A stretch of 64,000 nt of DNA from Vandiemenella viatica (GCA_031002005.1 CM061918.1:62902531-62966530), one strand, 5' to 3'. Numbered from the stretch's first letter, positions 21,672-33,247 are shown. Notes: a model not told the origin generated them from the sequence alone. A program made the numbers and translations.

Positions 21672-21865
21672 TGGCCGGCGTAGCTAGGTCAACAAGGTCC
21701 CCGGTGCAAAAAAAATATTTTGTGCCCCAGGCCAGATGGGAGCCCTTTTTTTTGTTTTGTGTTGCTGGTAGCGGCCCCCTGAGCTGAGGTTAGGGGCCCC
21801 TGAGTTGTGCTTGGGGGCCCTGAGCAGTTGTTGGGGGCCCCCTGAATAGTGAGGGACCCCCTTAG
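21672..21865 (+). repeat. GGGGCCCC-type minisatellite after a hAT-like end
   Basis: Begins with GGCCGGCGTAGCTAGG, resembling hAT-MITE ends, then from about 21769 four to five degenerate tandem units of about 20-23 bp, each built on GGGGCCCCTGA followed by a G/T-rich spacer. Non-coding and self-complementary. Confidence 0.6.
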
Positions 21866-23217
21866 ATGACGGTAGAGCTAAAAATAAAAAAAGTCGCCAG
21901 TTTGTCGTGAAGGCCCGTTGGCCCTCTGAACTGCGCTAATTTAAAAAATGTTGTCTGCGCGTTCACTGACACTTTGTCGACAAAGTTCGGCACTTGAGTT
22001 CCAATTTGCAGCGCAATCGGCGTGTGTCCTGCCTGCCTAACCTGATAGGGAACATCACGGATCCAAGCCCCGGATACATCTAGTGTACTTAGCACGAGCG
22101 ACGGACCTTGTTTCCTACCATCAGATACGACGCGGTTTCAGATTCTGAAATCACTCCAGTCGGAATAGTTCATACGAACAGGTGTTTGGCGGATATCTCG
22201 ATGTCGCTGATCTCCAAACTTCTCCGGACATAATGACATTTACGCCAACGAGTTGTAATGCTCTAACCAAAATAAAAAAAAAGAGACGAACCAATCAAAT
22301 TTTTGGTGGTGGGCGTTCAGTATTGTAGAGATCCTTTTTTATATTATTCAGAACAGTGGAAATCGGGTGGAAACACAGGTTAATCGGTGATAGTTTTTGC
22401 GAGCTGCGTGGAACATATACGGGAAGTAATTCTTCTGTAGTGACGCATATTTTCAATTTAACGCTAGTGGGAATTCGAGTAAAGTGTTAGTTAAAATGTT
22501 ACGAATCGTACTCGAAGAGTTCTCGGAATCATATACTCCGAATATACTGCCTGCATCATTGCACAATGAACGCGAGTGTTAAGCACTATGCTATGCCCTT
22601 CTGTAGGAGCCGTGTCTTTGAGGTAGACTCCATTAGAGTAACCAGAAAAGTTTGGGCAATACATATTTACATTCAGACTAACAATTTAACAACGAATTAT
22701 CAAATGAAAATCACTATACTAACAGTAAAAATAAATAAATAATAATAATCATTTTTAAAAACGATCACCATTGCATGCTGCTCTACAGATCACATGGTTG
22801 GGCTGTCAATCAAGAAAGTTTGTGACATTTTCGAACTATCCTACTTACGCAGATGACTTAGCGTTTAGACTTCGAAATTCTGATATTAGCACGTCATTAA
22901 AGGTTAATGTAGCTGCTCCCTATATTAAGGGGAAAGCATAAGTATCTGTTTGTAAAGTCTAATCTTCGTTCTGTGTATTTCGTATTATTATGCTTAAGAA
23001 ATGTGGTTGCATGATCAGAAACAATGATGTAATGTCCAAATAAAGCAAGGACGCTGTAAGACCCGTAGTTATCAAACCCTCACCCCATATTATTTTTTCT
23101 GTCTTTAGTCTGTGGATTGTTTTTTTTTTTTTTAGTCACCAATCTCTTCCAATCTTAATCCAGTCCATTAATCTCAAAATAGTCATTACCTCCTTAATTA
23201 TGATCCACAATTCTGAA

Positions 23218-23456
23218 CTAGTGGGTGAGTGGTAACGCTCGAGCCTAACATTTGGGAGGACGCTAGTTCGAAACCCATTTCAGCCATCCAGACACAGGTT
23301 TTCCATGGTTTCTCCAAAATCACTCCAGCCGATTGCGGGGATGGTTTTTTCAAAAGGCTATGGCCGAATGCCTTCCAGCTGCTTGTCCGCAGTCATTTAC
23401 CGCCTCTAATGACATCGGCGTCGATGAGGTACAATGCCTTAAGGAATAATAATGAC
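23218..23456 (+). repeat. SINE family A, inserted in an RTE copy
   Basis: tRNA-like head with a mutated B box (AGTTCGAAACC), then the family body TTTTCCATGGTTTCTCC.AAATCACTCCAG (in blocks), 'ggccgaatgccttcc', 'cgcctctaatgacatcggcgtcgatgagg' and an AATAATAA tail. Interrupts the RTE-like LINE at 'ACCAGTCATCCTG'. Present in both arms (right copy 62668-62890). Confidence 0.85.
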
Positions 23457-23925
23457 CAGTCATCCTGTCTCGTCTTTCTGTGAAACTACCAAAAACGTCT
23501 ATCTTCACCAATCTTTTATAAAACACTTTCACTCCGTTTCTTAATCCCTTCGGTTAATTTTGAAACATTCTTCTACAGCACCATATTTCGAATGCTTCAA
23601 TTTTCTTTTCGCTATTCCTGAACTCCAAGTGCTGTGCTCCGTACATAGTTTTAGTAACTTTTGAATCCTATGTCAGTATTAAAATGCTCTTTTTGTTAGT
23701 GCTATTCTCGTTTTGACATCGTTTTTGTATTGGCCATCGGCTGTAATTTAATTGATAAATAACAGAATTCTCCGACTTATTCTGTTAGATCTGATCCTAT
23801 TTTTATACTTTATCGGTTTTGGCACATTTGTCGACTTTTTTCTGTCTTTCCTTTTTATTTGTTCCAAATTCTTCTCAGTATTTTGTTCATGCCATACAGT
23901 AATTTCTAAACGCCTTCAGGTTTGT
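23457..23925 (-). pseudogene. RTE-like LINE remnant, left-arm copy
   Basis: Reverse complement contains GMNKIL (about 23890), DVKTRIALTKRAF (about 23710), AFEIWCCRRMF-like codons (about 23600) and RRDRMTGH (about 23465), in the order of the RTE ORF at 54948-55960. Several frameshifts and stops. The SINE at 23218 sits at its 3' end. Confidence 0.7.
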
Positions 23926-24617
23926 GTGATCACAAAATCGCAGAATAATGGTTTTTTCTCCTTGAACACTTAGGTACACCGCATTTAAATTTTTCTTGCA
24001 TTTTCTGGACTACATTAGCTATATACAAATGGAATGTTAATAGCACTAGATTACAATCTTGTCTCTTTTTATTTTAAAACTATTGGTACTCTACTTTTAT
24101 TTTAGCAACAAGAAATAGTTTGCTTCTTTACTTGTCAGGCTGAGTTGCTGCCAGTTGCTTACACAGTTTGAGATTCTTACGTAATGGAGTCTTGCAGACT
24201 ACTTTACAACCAGTTCCGTGCACTTTGCCATGTTACATCTTTACGTGATACTAGCACTGTTTTACACAAGTGTGCAGCCGACATTACGTATGCGCGCCGT
24301 CTACACCTGAGAACGCATTCCAGTCGCCGTGCCAACAATCGCAGACGCTTTGCTTTGAACGCTAGTTAAGTGATGAGGTTTCTAACCTCTGCTGACTTTG
24401 ATGCAGGCAACAAATGTTTTATCGGCCCGTGTTTGGTATTATGTTTGCTGTAGCCTTTTTTATGGTTGTGTATGTTTAATTCTGTGTTTATCATCGCAGA
24501 TGTCTATAGTATGGATCAAAGAACGTCACTATTAATGTGCTTTTCAGCTGAGGTTTAGCGATGATGTCTTCCATTCTCGCCCTTCCTGCTAGATCCTGCA
24601 GATCTTTAATTTGTGAT

Positions 24618-24866
24618 ACAGAGCGTGGTGGGTGAACGGTTAACGTTCTGGCCTCACAATCGGGAGGGTTCGAATCCCCGTCCGGGCATCCAGATTTGGG
24701 TTTTCCGTGGTTTCCCAAATCATTCTGGTTGACTGCCGGGATGCTTCCTTCAAAAATGCCATGGCCGAATTCCTTCCCGTTCCTTGTTCCGAGTCCCATC
24801 CCGCCTCTAATGACCTTAGCCGTCGACGAGGCGTAAAGCCGCAGTAAATAATAATAATAATTTCTA
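24618..24866 (+). repeat. SINE family A, full-length
   Basis: Complete copy: head GAGCGTGGTGGGTGAACGG, B box GGTTCGAATCC, body to 'ccatggccgaattccttcc', then 'cttagccgtcgacgaggcg', 'taaagccg' and an (AATA)n tail. Minus-strand reading of such copies yields recurrent pseudo-proteins (GKEFGHG.FEGSIP) that are not genes. Right-arm counterpart 60998-61250. Confidence 0.92.
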
Positions 24867-25584
24867 ATGGGGCATTCGGATGATATGAGCAACCATTTCT
24901 GTATTAAACTGAATTTGTTCACCATACCTTTCTCCGTGATTGAAGACTGTCTTAGTTGACAGGGTACATACGCTATGTCTTTCATTGTTTTCGCGTTTTA
25001 GTAACACGCACCTTACTGCAATCTCAACTTCGACATATGTATACATTCCATATTACAATTTCTTCAGAGTTTTATTCTAAAAACAGTTCTATGCACCTCC
25101 TGCATACACAGATCATTAATTTCGTTATAGGTAGTTACGTACAAATACAGTTAAACATAAACGCATATACATTTACTGCTTAAAGAAATAAAATATATCA
25201 GAATTTTTTCCATTCTTTGTACTACTTACAAATACAAATAAAATCTATCGTAAAAGTGGGAACAGCGAGTGGTTAATGAATTTCAACATTAGAAAAAGAT
25301 CCGACGTTTTATTGTAGGTGAACAGAGTTTTGCAGACTTCTATATCTGTTATCAGAAAAAAGGCGAGTTTGTTTAATACACAACGTGATTAATGGGATAG
25401 AATCATATAAAAATGTCTTTTTTTTAATATGAGTATAGCGTTAAATACTATTCCTTTTTTTCTGTGGCTAAAAGTATAATTAGGGTTGTTGGCAGGAGGA
25501 CATTTAAGTTGTTTGGCTGTTCATTATAGTCAGATTTCAACAGTATTTTCTTAAAAGTTTTGATTATTTGTTTGCTTAGGCAGT

Positions 25585-25630
25585 CACGGTTCGTCGACCT
25601 CAAGGTCATTAGAGGCGAGAAAGGAGTGGT
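25585..25630 (-). repeat. SINE-A tail fragment
   Basis: TCGTCGACCTCAAGGTCATT followed by AGAGGCGAGAAAGG is the antisense 3' body of SINE-A; head absent. Present in both arms. Confidence 0.5.
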
Positions 25631-25634
25631 CTTT

Positions 25635-25742
25635 CCTTTAATTCAGAATATTCCATTTTTAAACGCTATAGATAGCCGTATCTAGAAGTATTATTTCCTA
25701 TAATTCGGGATATTCAATTTTAACGCCATAGATAGCCGTAAA
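25635..25742 (+). repeat. Two tandem units of about 60 bp
   Basis: TTAATTCAGAATATTC...AACGCTATAGATAGCCGT and TATAATTCGGGATATTC...AACGCCATAGATAGCCGT follow one another. Also present on the right arm at about 60128-60233, so the duplication predates arm divergence. Confidence 0.75.
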
Positions 25743-26254
25743 AACAACAGAGATTTTCTTTGAGCACGATCTCTGGACAATGTTTCGGGCCTTCAGCATT
25801 AGTCTTCTGTTTACGATAATATTATTCCGGATTCACTTTTAATATTTGTATAAAAGCTGAATCTGCGGAGTTGAAGTATCTGGCGTTTCGAGCAAAAAGT
25901 ATATCCACTCACTCTCAATTGAATCAAATGTAAGTTTCTAACATAATCTAGCGTTGTTCAGTAATGTAGTAAGGCAATTTCTTGACCGAATTAACAACGC
26001 TTAATATACATTAATCTTTTCGGACGAATGAAAATAGTGTACGTGCAAATAAACTTCAACCCACCTGTTTCTTGGTAGGGGGCGGATGAATCTAGGTTTG
26101 CTTTAATTCCGAAAAACGTTGGTACGAATTTTATGAAACTTTGAACAAATATTTCTCATTCCGGGAATAAAAAATAGGTTACGGGTAAATCTATAGCAAC
26201 TATACCGGGCAAAGCTGGGAACTCCGCTAGTATAAACATAAAGCAGGAAGAGCG

Positions 26255-26410
26255 TGGAAAATCAGGTTCGTCCCATTTAGACCCGGACTCTTCAAAAGAC
26301 ACGAGTGTGCCGTATTGCAAGGAGCAATAACAATCAACAGCATCGTATGCTCTCACTCCATACGCACTGAGGAGAGATTTCGAATTTAGTCTCGGTCATT
26401 GGAACACAAT
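26255..26410 (+). repeat. Dispersed repeat paired with 2395-2560
   Basis: Ordered blocks TCAAAAGACAC, ATCAACAGCATCGTATGCTC and CACTGAGGAGAGATTTCGAA match the copy at 2395. Family unknown. Confidence 0.5.
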
Positions 26411-26664
26411 TTGGTGATAAAGAATTGTGCACCTCCATCTCTCCTCCTTGTTGGCCAAGTACCACTGATGAAAATGACTTCCTGAATCTGGTTTCGAACC
26501 AGTTGGATCGTGATGTCTCTACGAGGCAGGATTATGTACCGCGTAAGCTGTGAATTTTTTCCCTTTCGTCCGTGAATCTGCTTGCGATGCAGCCTGCTGA
26601 CGATCGAACGCTTTCTCGATTGCTCTGAGAGCAAGGCCACTTGATACGTGCTCAAGAATCAACT

Positions 26665-26890
26665 GCCCAGTTGACTGTGCCTGGTGGGAGAGCGAAAAGC
26701 GTCAGGCTCGGCATTCTGGAGACTCGAATCTCCATCGAGAATTCTGACTCTCATTATTTGGTTTCCCGAATTCACTACAAGTGAATGCTTGTATGGTTCA
26801 TTCAAAAGATCAAGGCCAAATTACTTCCCGCTCGTGGCCTGCCACTTATCCCGGCTCTGATGACTTCGACTAGTCGTAAATTCCGAAAAA
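26665..26890 (+). repeat. SINE family A, divergent copy
   Basis: Head 'gtgcctggtgggagagcg', altered B box (GACTCGAATCT), then 'ttggtttcccgaattcac', 'ttcaaaagatcaaggccaaattacttccc' and a 'tctgatgacttcgactagtcgtaaa' tail in family order. Many substitutions, so an old copy. Confidence 0.65.
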
Positions 26891-26933
26891 AATCTGCGTA
26901 GTGGTGCATCCGTAAACAAATTACTTCCTCAAC

Positions 26934-27719
26934 TAGTGTTGCCACCTTATGAAAACAAAAGTCGCTATACCTCGTCTCAAAACTCACTAGATTGCGGAAT
27001 ATTTAGAACCGAAAGAGTCACTAGAAATCACTAAATAAAATAAAGGAAAACGGCAGGGTAAGTAATATAAAAAATATTTTAATAATTATTATTTTCATTA
27101 AATTAAACATAACATTGTATTAAAAATCAACATCCAATTTCTTCAATCGGTATTTCTTCTTCATCATGTTTGTCTGTCGTTGGAGTTGCAGCACATGCTG
27201 TTGTGGAAGGATGAGATGAATCGTCAGTCTTAGATTTGAAAGAGTATTTAGCATATTTACGAACTGCAGCAATCACATCATCCGGAAGCTCGTAACTGCA
27301 GAAGTTTTGTTTTCCACAATTTTTAACTGCTTCCTTATAAAAAGAATGCTATCAAGAGTATTTAAATCTATCCTATTTCTCAAATTGTTTTTAAAAATGT
27401 TCATTGTACTGTAAGTCCTTTCTACTGCTGCATTCGATTGATAGGATATGCCTAAATCAGTTAACTCCAGAAAGGTATTTATTCCAGCTGCATTCTTGTG
27501 TTGGCTAAGCCACATTCCGTTTTCGATATATTGTGTGCGCAATTATTTATCCGAGTCATGACAGAGGCAGTACCTACCCCAATTCCAATCAAGTTTTTCG
27601 AAACTCTTAAAGATTGAATATCACAAAAAATTACCAAATTTTTTTAGCGATAACATGTTTAAGAATATCGCTTTTGAGCTACAAAATTCACTAAATCTAA
27701 CGACAAGGTGGCCACATTG
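26934..27719 (-). mobile_element. hAT transposon remnant with perfect 8-bp TSD
   Basis: TCCTCAAC occurs at 26926-26933 and again at 27720-27727, exactly flanking terminal repeats TAGTGTTGCCACCTTATG and the complement of CAATGTGGCCACCTTGTC. Eight-bp duplications and such termini are diagnostic of hAT. At 786 bp it is a deletion derivative carrying only the end of the transposase. Confidence 0.92.
27273..27542 (-). pseudogene. hAT transposase C-terminal dimerisation domain
   Basis: The minus-strand frame includes QSNAAVERTYSTMNIFKNNL and 'RNRIDLNTLDSILFIRKQL'. S-N-A-x-x-E-R-x-(F/Y)-S-x-M-N-x-x-K is the hallmark of the hAT C-terminal dimerisation region. The BED finger and catalytic RNase-H-like core are missing, so the protein would be inactive. 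Confidence 0.85.
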
Positions 27720-27865
27720 TCCTCAACGCCTTAATTAATAATCTTGAATAAGGTAGCTGCACTCTATTTGTTGGCTGAAGTGTAATATTTCTCCGGCATA
27801 ATTGATCAAATAAATTGTTAGCTGTTTAACAGAATCAAAAAGTTAAAACAGCAGAGACACGAAAA

Positions 27866-28015
27866 AGTTCTGGTGTCTGTTCGATTCCCGGTACGGGCAT
27901 CCAAATCTCTGTTTGCATGAATTCCAAGGCAATGGCGGCATGATTCCTTCGAAAAGGCCATCGCTGACTTCTTTGTCGGTCGTCTCCCACCTGTGATATC
28001 AACCTAGAAATATGT
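27866..28015 (+). repeat. SINE family A, divergent copy
   Basis: B-box-like GTTCGATTCCCGGTACGGGC, then 'catccaaatctctgtttgcatg', 'ggcatgattccttcgaaaagg' and 'catcgctgacttctttg' in family order. The 5' head and the tail are decayed. Confidence 0.6.
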
Positions 28016-28639
28016 TTAGGTTTGCGGTAATAACAAAGATTGTAGCTACAGCAGCTATGATACTGAATACGGTTCTGTAATACTCATTTGGTTTTTCAGA
28101 TCTTTATTTCATGGTTCGCATTTGTTGTACATTGATGCGATTTCATAAATTGTGCAAATATTTTTTACTATTTATATATTTTTATTATTTATATATTTTA
28201 ACATTTTTAAATGCTTATAGGATTTGCAAACGTTTATTTCCTTCTTAAATGTTGCTGCCCCAGTTACTCGCGACGTATATGGCAAGTCGGCGGCAGAAGT
28301 CCCATTTTCTTCTTCATTCACGAGGACATTTTCTCCCGGCCAGTTTTCATAAGCCAATTTCTGTCTTAATCTGAAAATCCAAACCAGTTCTTTGTTAGCA
28401 ATTTCAGTCTACTTTGTGACTCATTTACACAGAAATTTTCATCTTTTTAATCCCCAACATTTTCTCATCCACAGCGCTCAATTATATACGAAATTGCAGC
28501 TGGTGGTATAATTTCAATGATTAATTACGAACGGAATAATCTGTTCGGATGGCCAGACACTCTCAGAGGTCCGTAATAGTCAACACTGCCTGGTGGTGAC
28601 GTCAGATCACAAGAGTTGTTTTCGACAGGTAGGTGCCAC

Positions 28640-28830
28640 TGTATCTTAAAGATTTACAGAACCATCATTCAACCAGTGGCACTGTATCGATCTGAGTGCT
28701 GCCCAGTCACGAAATGATACGAACAGCTGGAAAGGAAGACGATTCGTTGGCACAGTGGAATTGCTAGATTTGACCGCATCAAGATTGATATGCTGAATTT
28801 GGTGTGGATCAAATCCCAGAGAGTGTATTC
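28640..28830 (+). pseudogene. RTE-like LINE fragment
   Basis: Plus-strand codons read 'LKIYRTIIQPVALYRSECCP', then VTK, a charged stretch, and RFDRIKIDML. The order Y-x-T-(V/I)-x-(R/Q)-P-V-x-L-Y-x-S-E-C...R-x-D-R-(V/I) is that of RTE-type LINE C-terminal regions. Contains at least one stop; very short. Confidence 0.55.
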
Positions 28831-29370
28831 ACCACCTGAACTGCTGGTAAGCGGACAGATCGAAACTTGTCTGGCGGTATACTTCCGCGTGTCTGGCCTC
28901 GACCGGTTCCTTTGTGTTCGAGCGCACTTGATAACAATACAATACCTGCTGTAACCTTAGTGAGACAAGTGACTCCAGCAATAATGGCGTGACTTTCCAA
29001 AAATTCGCTCTCACAGGTGTCTGAAATCACACTATGTTAAAAAAATTTACAGAATGCAAGGAAAATGGAACGTTGTTGATCAACCGATCCTAAGTGCAAT
29101 GTCTGCCAAAAAAAAAAAAAGAAGGGGGATCTCTTTAAATGTCAAGATTTACCAGGCAGTTTGAAAGAGGGATTTGGGAGGTACAATGGTCCTTACTTAA
29201 GCCCTGGCGTACTTTCCGTTCTGATTCCTGTTTTTGTGCGCTTTTCCGCTGCAGCTTGCGCAGTATTGGGACGAACCAGACTTTTGGCCTGAAGATTTAC
29301 GCTTTATGTATATAAAAGAAAGAAGTGTGTGGAATTACTTGCCAGGTTGAATTGAAATTTGCTTTATTTG

Positions 29371-29548
29371 GACCGTGCCTGGTAGTTCACCAGTTAACGG
29401 GTTCGAATCCCGGTGCAGTTATACACATTTAGGGTGTCCATGGTTTACCATAATGTCACCACGCGAATGTCGGGATGGTTTTCTCAAAATGACATTTATA
29501 TATTTCTTCCCAATCACCTGACCTTGATGAACTATTCGTCGACGACAC
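29371..29548 (+). repeat. SINE family A, divergent copy (tail-to-tail pair)
   Basis: Head 'accgtgcctggtagttcacc', B box GGGTTCGAATCCCGG, body blocks 'tccatggtttacc' and 'gggatggttttctcaaaatg', end 'ttcgtcgacga'. Immediately followed by an inverted, better-conserved copy. Confidence 0.7.
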
Positions 29549-29797
29549 CATTTTTTTTTCTTACGGCTTTACGTCTCGTCGACAACTAAGGTCATTAGAG
29601 GTGGGATGGGACTGGGGACAAGGAATGGGAAGGAATTCGGCAATGGCCTTTTTGAAGGAAGCATCCCGGCTTTCGCCTATAGTGATTTGGGGAAAAAATG
29701 GAAAACCCAAATCTGGATACCCGGACGGAGATTCGAACCCGCGTCCTCCCGAATGCGAGGCGAGAACGTTAACCGTTCACCACCACGTTCGGTCCGA
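29549..29797 (-). repeat. SINE family A, inverted copy (tail-to-tail pair)
   Basis: Starts at the tail (TTACGGCTTTACGTCTCGTC) and ends at the head (ACCACGTTCGGTC), so it points left and abuts the tail of 29371-29548. Well conserved, with B box complement GGAGATTCGAACC. Confidence 0.88.
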
Positions 29798-30164
29798 CAA
29801 CACCTAAAGTCTAAACAAAAGAAGCGGTTTGATTGCTGCTCAGGACATTCTTTCTTCCTACCTAAGAAGGTCATCTGCAAAGTGTACACGGCGAAACGCA
29901 TTGAATGCGAATCTTTATATGATTGCATTTATAAAATAAAATAAAAATTATGACTCTGAACTCACGTCAGAAGTGGAAAACATAGCGTCTCATTCTTTTT
30001 CTAGCGATGTTACGATTGTATTGATAAGTAACTGTCTAAGATTTATCTGTTACAAACACGCTTTTGTTACGAGCTCAACCCCTGTGATATCGTCGTCTGT
30101 GGCGATATTTTTTTTCACCAGATATAAACATCAAAAGTTAAGAGAAAGGGAGAGGGGAAGGGCT

Positions 30165-30330
30165 AGAATAAATTACCAAGAGAGACTTTTACCAAAAACG
30201 CTGAAGGAGTTTTAAGTCGGAATTCTTAGAGATAAGGGATAGCTAAGTGGTGAAAAATCATGACATGGGAAAGGGGGGAGGGGTTTTCTCCATCGCTATT
30301 GAAATTAAATTAAAAAATTAAATTATACAG
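30165..30330 (+). pseudogene. CR1/L2-like LINE, last about 50 bp of coding plus 3' UTR
   Basis: 'aattaccaagagagactttt' and 'accaaaaacgctgaaggagttt' match the N-x-LPRE...LPKTLKEF end of the ORF at 5309; the 3' hairpin is degenerate and the tail is 'tgaaattaaattaaaaaatta'. Confidence 0.65.
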
Positions 30331-30716
30331 TGTAAAAGTGAGGTTTCTGAGAGGGATAGAGAATGTCACGAGGAAAGACAAAATTAGAAATGAAAACATC
30401 AGGGGGAGACTACAAGTGGAAGCATTAGAAGAGATGCTAACAGGGAAAAGACTGCTATGGTTGGGACATGTTATGAGGATGGAGGAGGAGAGGATGCCGA
30501 AAGTAGCATTGCTGAACAGCGGGAAGGGAAGGAGACCAATTGGAAGACCTCGGGCAAGATGGATGGACCAAGTGAAGAAAGATGTAGAGGCTAAAGGAGT
30601 CGTGTGAAGAAAAGTGACGGAGGAAAAATCTCGGAATGACCGCCAGGCTTGGAAGAGGATGTGCAGGATGATCCGCAAAAGCGTAAACGTCTAATGATGA
30701 TGATGATGATGATGGG
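30331..30716 (+). pseudogene. RTE-like LINE 3' end with (GAT)n tail
   Basis: Open frame 30338-30607 includes RLLWLGHVMRMEEERMPKVA and 'RRPIGRPRARWMDQVKKDV'. W-L-G-H-V-x-R-M followed by a G-R-P-R-x-R-W motif is typical of RTE-type LINE C-termini. A stop then a few more matching codons lead straight into (GAT)n at about 30692-30713; microsatellite tails directly after the ORF are usual for RTE. Confidence 0.8.
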
Positions 30717-31139
30717 AAGTGACAACAAATCTAATTCGTACACACAAACACCTACGTCCTGCATATATAAAACTGCATTAGTAGTAAACTGCATGCAATT
30801 GTAACACACATAAAACATATTTCAAAGTAAACATTGTTTATATTGTTTGGTGCAATGCTGAAGCTTAACTCAGTTGCGATTCAGAAACATTGATGCTGTC
30901 CTGTCGACGTGTATACGATCTTGTGTACAATTATCTGGTTGCATGTCTTGAAAATCGATAACTGCCCTTAAAATGGCAACGTGTGCATGACCATTTTGTG
31001 TGTACAGCCGTCTGAAACATGGCTCTGGAGCATGCGCAATTACGTGTCGCCTCAGCATAGTACGCAGCAGCGCCATTTCTCAATTCAGGCATTGCCACAG
31101 TGGTTCTTACCTCAAAGAAACCATTAAATCGAGATATCA

Positions 31140-31265
31140 AAGTCCAATCTATTCTAATATTATAAATGCAAAAGTAACTCTCTATCTCTCTGTCTGTTAC
31201 GTTTTCACGACTAAACGGATAACCCGATGTTTATGAAATCTGACAAGAAAATACTATATATCGTT
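31140..31265 (+). repeat. Interspersed repeat (ATATTATAAATGC type)
   Basis: Opens TCTAATATTATAAATGCAAA and continues 'ctctctgtctgttacgttttcacgactaaacgg', a sequence string often seen in dispersed repeats of insects. Class uncertain; no ORF. Confidence 0.45.
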
Positions 31266-31644
31266 AGGAAGAACTTTTTCCCGGATAAATAACATATTTT
31301 GTCATAATGTTTTGAACACTAACCGAACTATGACAGACGGATAACGGATGTAGCCATCTGTAATGTTACATCTGGTTACTCGAGCTTTGTTTCTCTCGCC
31401 GCCACTTTTTGTTATATCTGTTAATAAATTTTATGTACGGACACAAGTCATTATGCAGTATAGATGCAGGTTTGCGCTGCTAGTTATTAGTATCAATAAA
31501 GGCAAGGGACAGCCACTGAGAAAGATGTTTTTTTCCCATAGGCACTTATATTTAGCTAGCTTAAAAGTTACCAACTGCTTCGATTAGGAAGTAGTCAACA
31601 GTCGACTTCCGAGACAAGTCTGTACTATACCATGTCGTCTTATG

Positions 31645-32120
31645 GCTTTCCCTCTTCTTGAACCAGGATGTCCCACAAAAGAGTAAAGAGGCAATCTATA
31701 AAACATATTTTGTGCCAGTTTTAACATATAGGGCAGAAACATGGGTGATGAAGGAGAGAGACAAAGGGAGAGTACAATCTGTGGAAATGAAATTTCAGAG
31801 GAGTAGAGTAGGAGTAACAAGAAGAGACAGAATAAGCAATGAGAGAGTCAGGGAGATGATAAAGGAAGAACCGCTACAACAGAGAATTGAAAAATCTAGG
31901 TTACAGTGGTACGAACATGTAAAGAGAATGGTGAGGAGAAGCTACCAAGGATGCTGGAAATGGAGCTGAAAGGGAAGAGGCCTAGAGGAAGACCGAGGGG
32001 CAGATGGATAAAAAGTGTTAAGAAATGTATGGAGGAAAGAGGAGGGAACTGGGCGACAGTGGAAGAAGAGAGATGGTGGTTAGACAGGAAGCGCTGGCCA
32101 GCGACGATGATGACGACTAC
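31645..32120 (+). pseudogene. RTE-like LINE 3' end, interrupted in its tail by SINE-B
   Basis: Open frame 31658-31969 includes AIYKTYFVPVLTYRAETWVM and 'RRDRISNERVREMIKEEPLQ'; after a one-base shift a second frame (31906-32136) carries 'GKRPRGRPRGRWIKSVKKCM' and WWLDRKRW. The ORF ends in a GAT/GAC-rich tail. A SINE inserted into that tail at 32121, and the (ACT)n remainder resumes at 32364. Confidence 0.8.
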
Positions 32121-32314
32121 CTGCCGGCCTCGGTAGCGTAGGGGCTAGAGTGCTAGCTCCGCGTGCCGAAGGCCGCCGGTTCGAATCCGGCCGCGGGCAT
32201 GGATGTTAAGTGTTGTGTGTCTGTGTGAATGTCCTGTCCGTCCTGTGGCGTCCATACTCTGAAAGCAATTATAATTACCTTGAGCTGGCTGTATGGCCTC
32301 CGTTGCCAAATGCC

Positions 32315-32352
<38 letters not shown>
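32121..32352 (+). mobile_element. SINE family B with a long poly(A) tail and TSD
   Basis: tRNA-like head: CCGGCCTCGGTAGCGTAGGG with A-box-like part, GCCGGTTCGAATCCGGCC B box. Body includes 'gtgtctgtgtgaatgtcctg'. Ends in 36 A (32318-32353). ATGACGACTAC at 32110-32120 and 32353-32363 is a perfect 11-bp target duplication. Intact boxes, long pure tail and perfect TSD indicate a recent insertion. Confidence 0.92.
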
Positions 32353-32355
<3 letters not shown>

Positions 32356-32906
32356 ACGACTACTACTACTACTACTACTTTCCAACTCTAAAAGGCTATA
32401 TATCTTAGTAAAGGACAATAAAACAAAAAATGTTGTGTACAAAACGGTATTGACCTAAGATGTCTTCAGGAAGTGACATAATCTTAAACCATAAACGAAA
32501 ATTTGCCGGATGAAATGTGGTAGGTAGTCTTCGACAGTTAATCAACCCTACCAATTCCCGCCCTTAACTAGTCACTATTTTTAAAAATTGGTTCTCTTTG
32601 TGAGACAGATTCGTTGGTCGACTTGGTATGGTGATGGCTTTCCCATCATATGATTTCGTGTTTTTTGGGGTACCTTTTACGTAAGTTACAGTTTTCTATA
32701 GCCAATTATAGAAATAAAATTCTAATAGTTGATTCTGTAAGTGCTTTCCACGTGACTTCGCCCAAATGCGCCAGTATAGTAGAAATACTTCAGATATATC
32801 TTTTGCGAACTGACTGATTTCCGCTTGCGTTCCGCCGTTTGTGGAATCTGAACACTTTCGGCGAAACTGGTAGCTTCAGGAACAGATAAGTCTTAACCAG
32901 CTAAGG

Positions 32907-32927
32907 TAGAGAGAGAGAGAGAGAGAG
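32907..32927 (+). repeat. (GA)n microsatellite
   Basis: About ten GA repeats. Confidence 0.9.
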
Positions 32928-33247
32928 TAAAGAATCGCAGGAATTTCTAGTCTGATCAAGAAGCTTTACAACAGAAACAAAGAATGAGGCTTTTCAGTTA
33001 TTTCTCGACAAATTTAAATCTCACGAATATTGACCGTAGTATCTTTCTGCACCTGAACTACTTTGCAGGGTGATCTGAACCCCGAGATTAAATTCCTGAA
33101 AGATGATAAAACCAGAAAAGAAGCATCTCTAATGTGATTCTGTGTTGTGTTGAAACTAATGTTAACCGATAAACACTTTAAGTTGATAGCTGAATGTTTT
33201 GTGCCATTTCCTCAATTTCGATTTAATCAATTTGTATGAATAATTAA

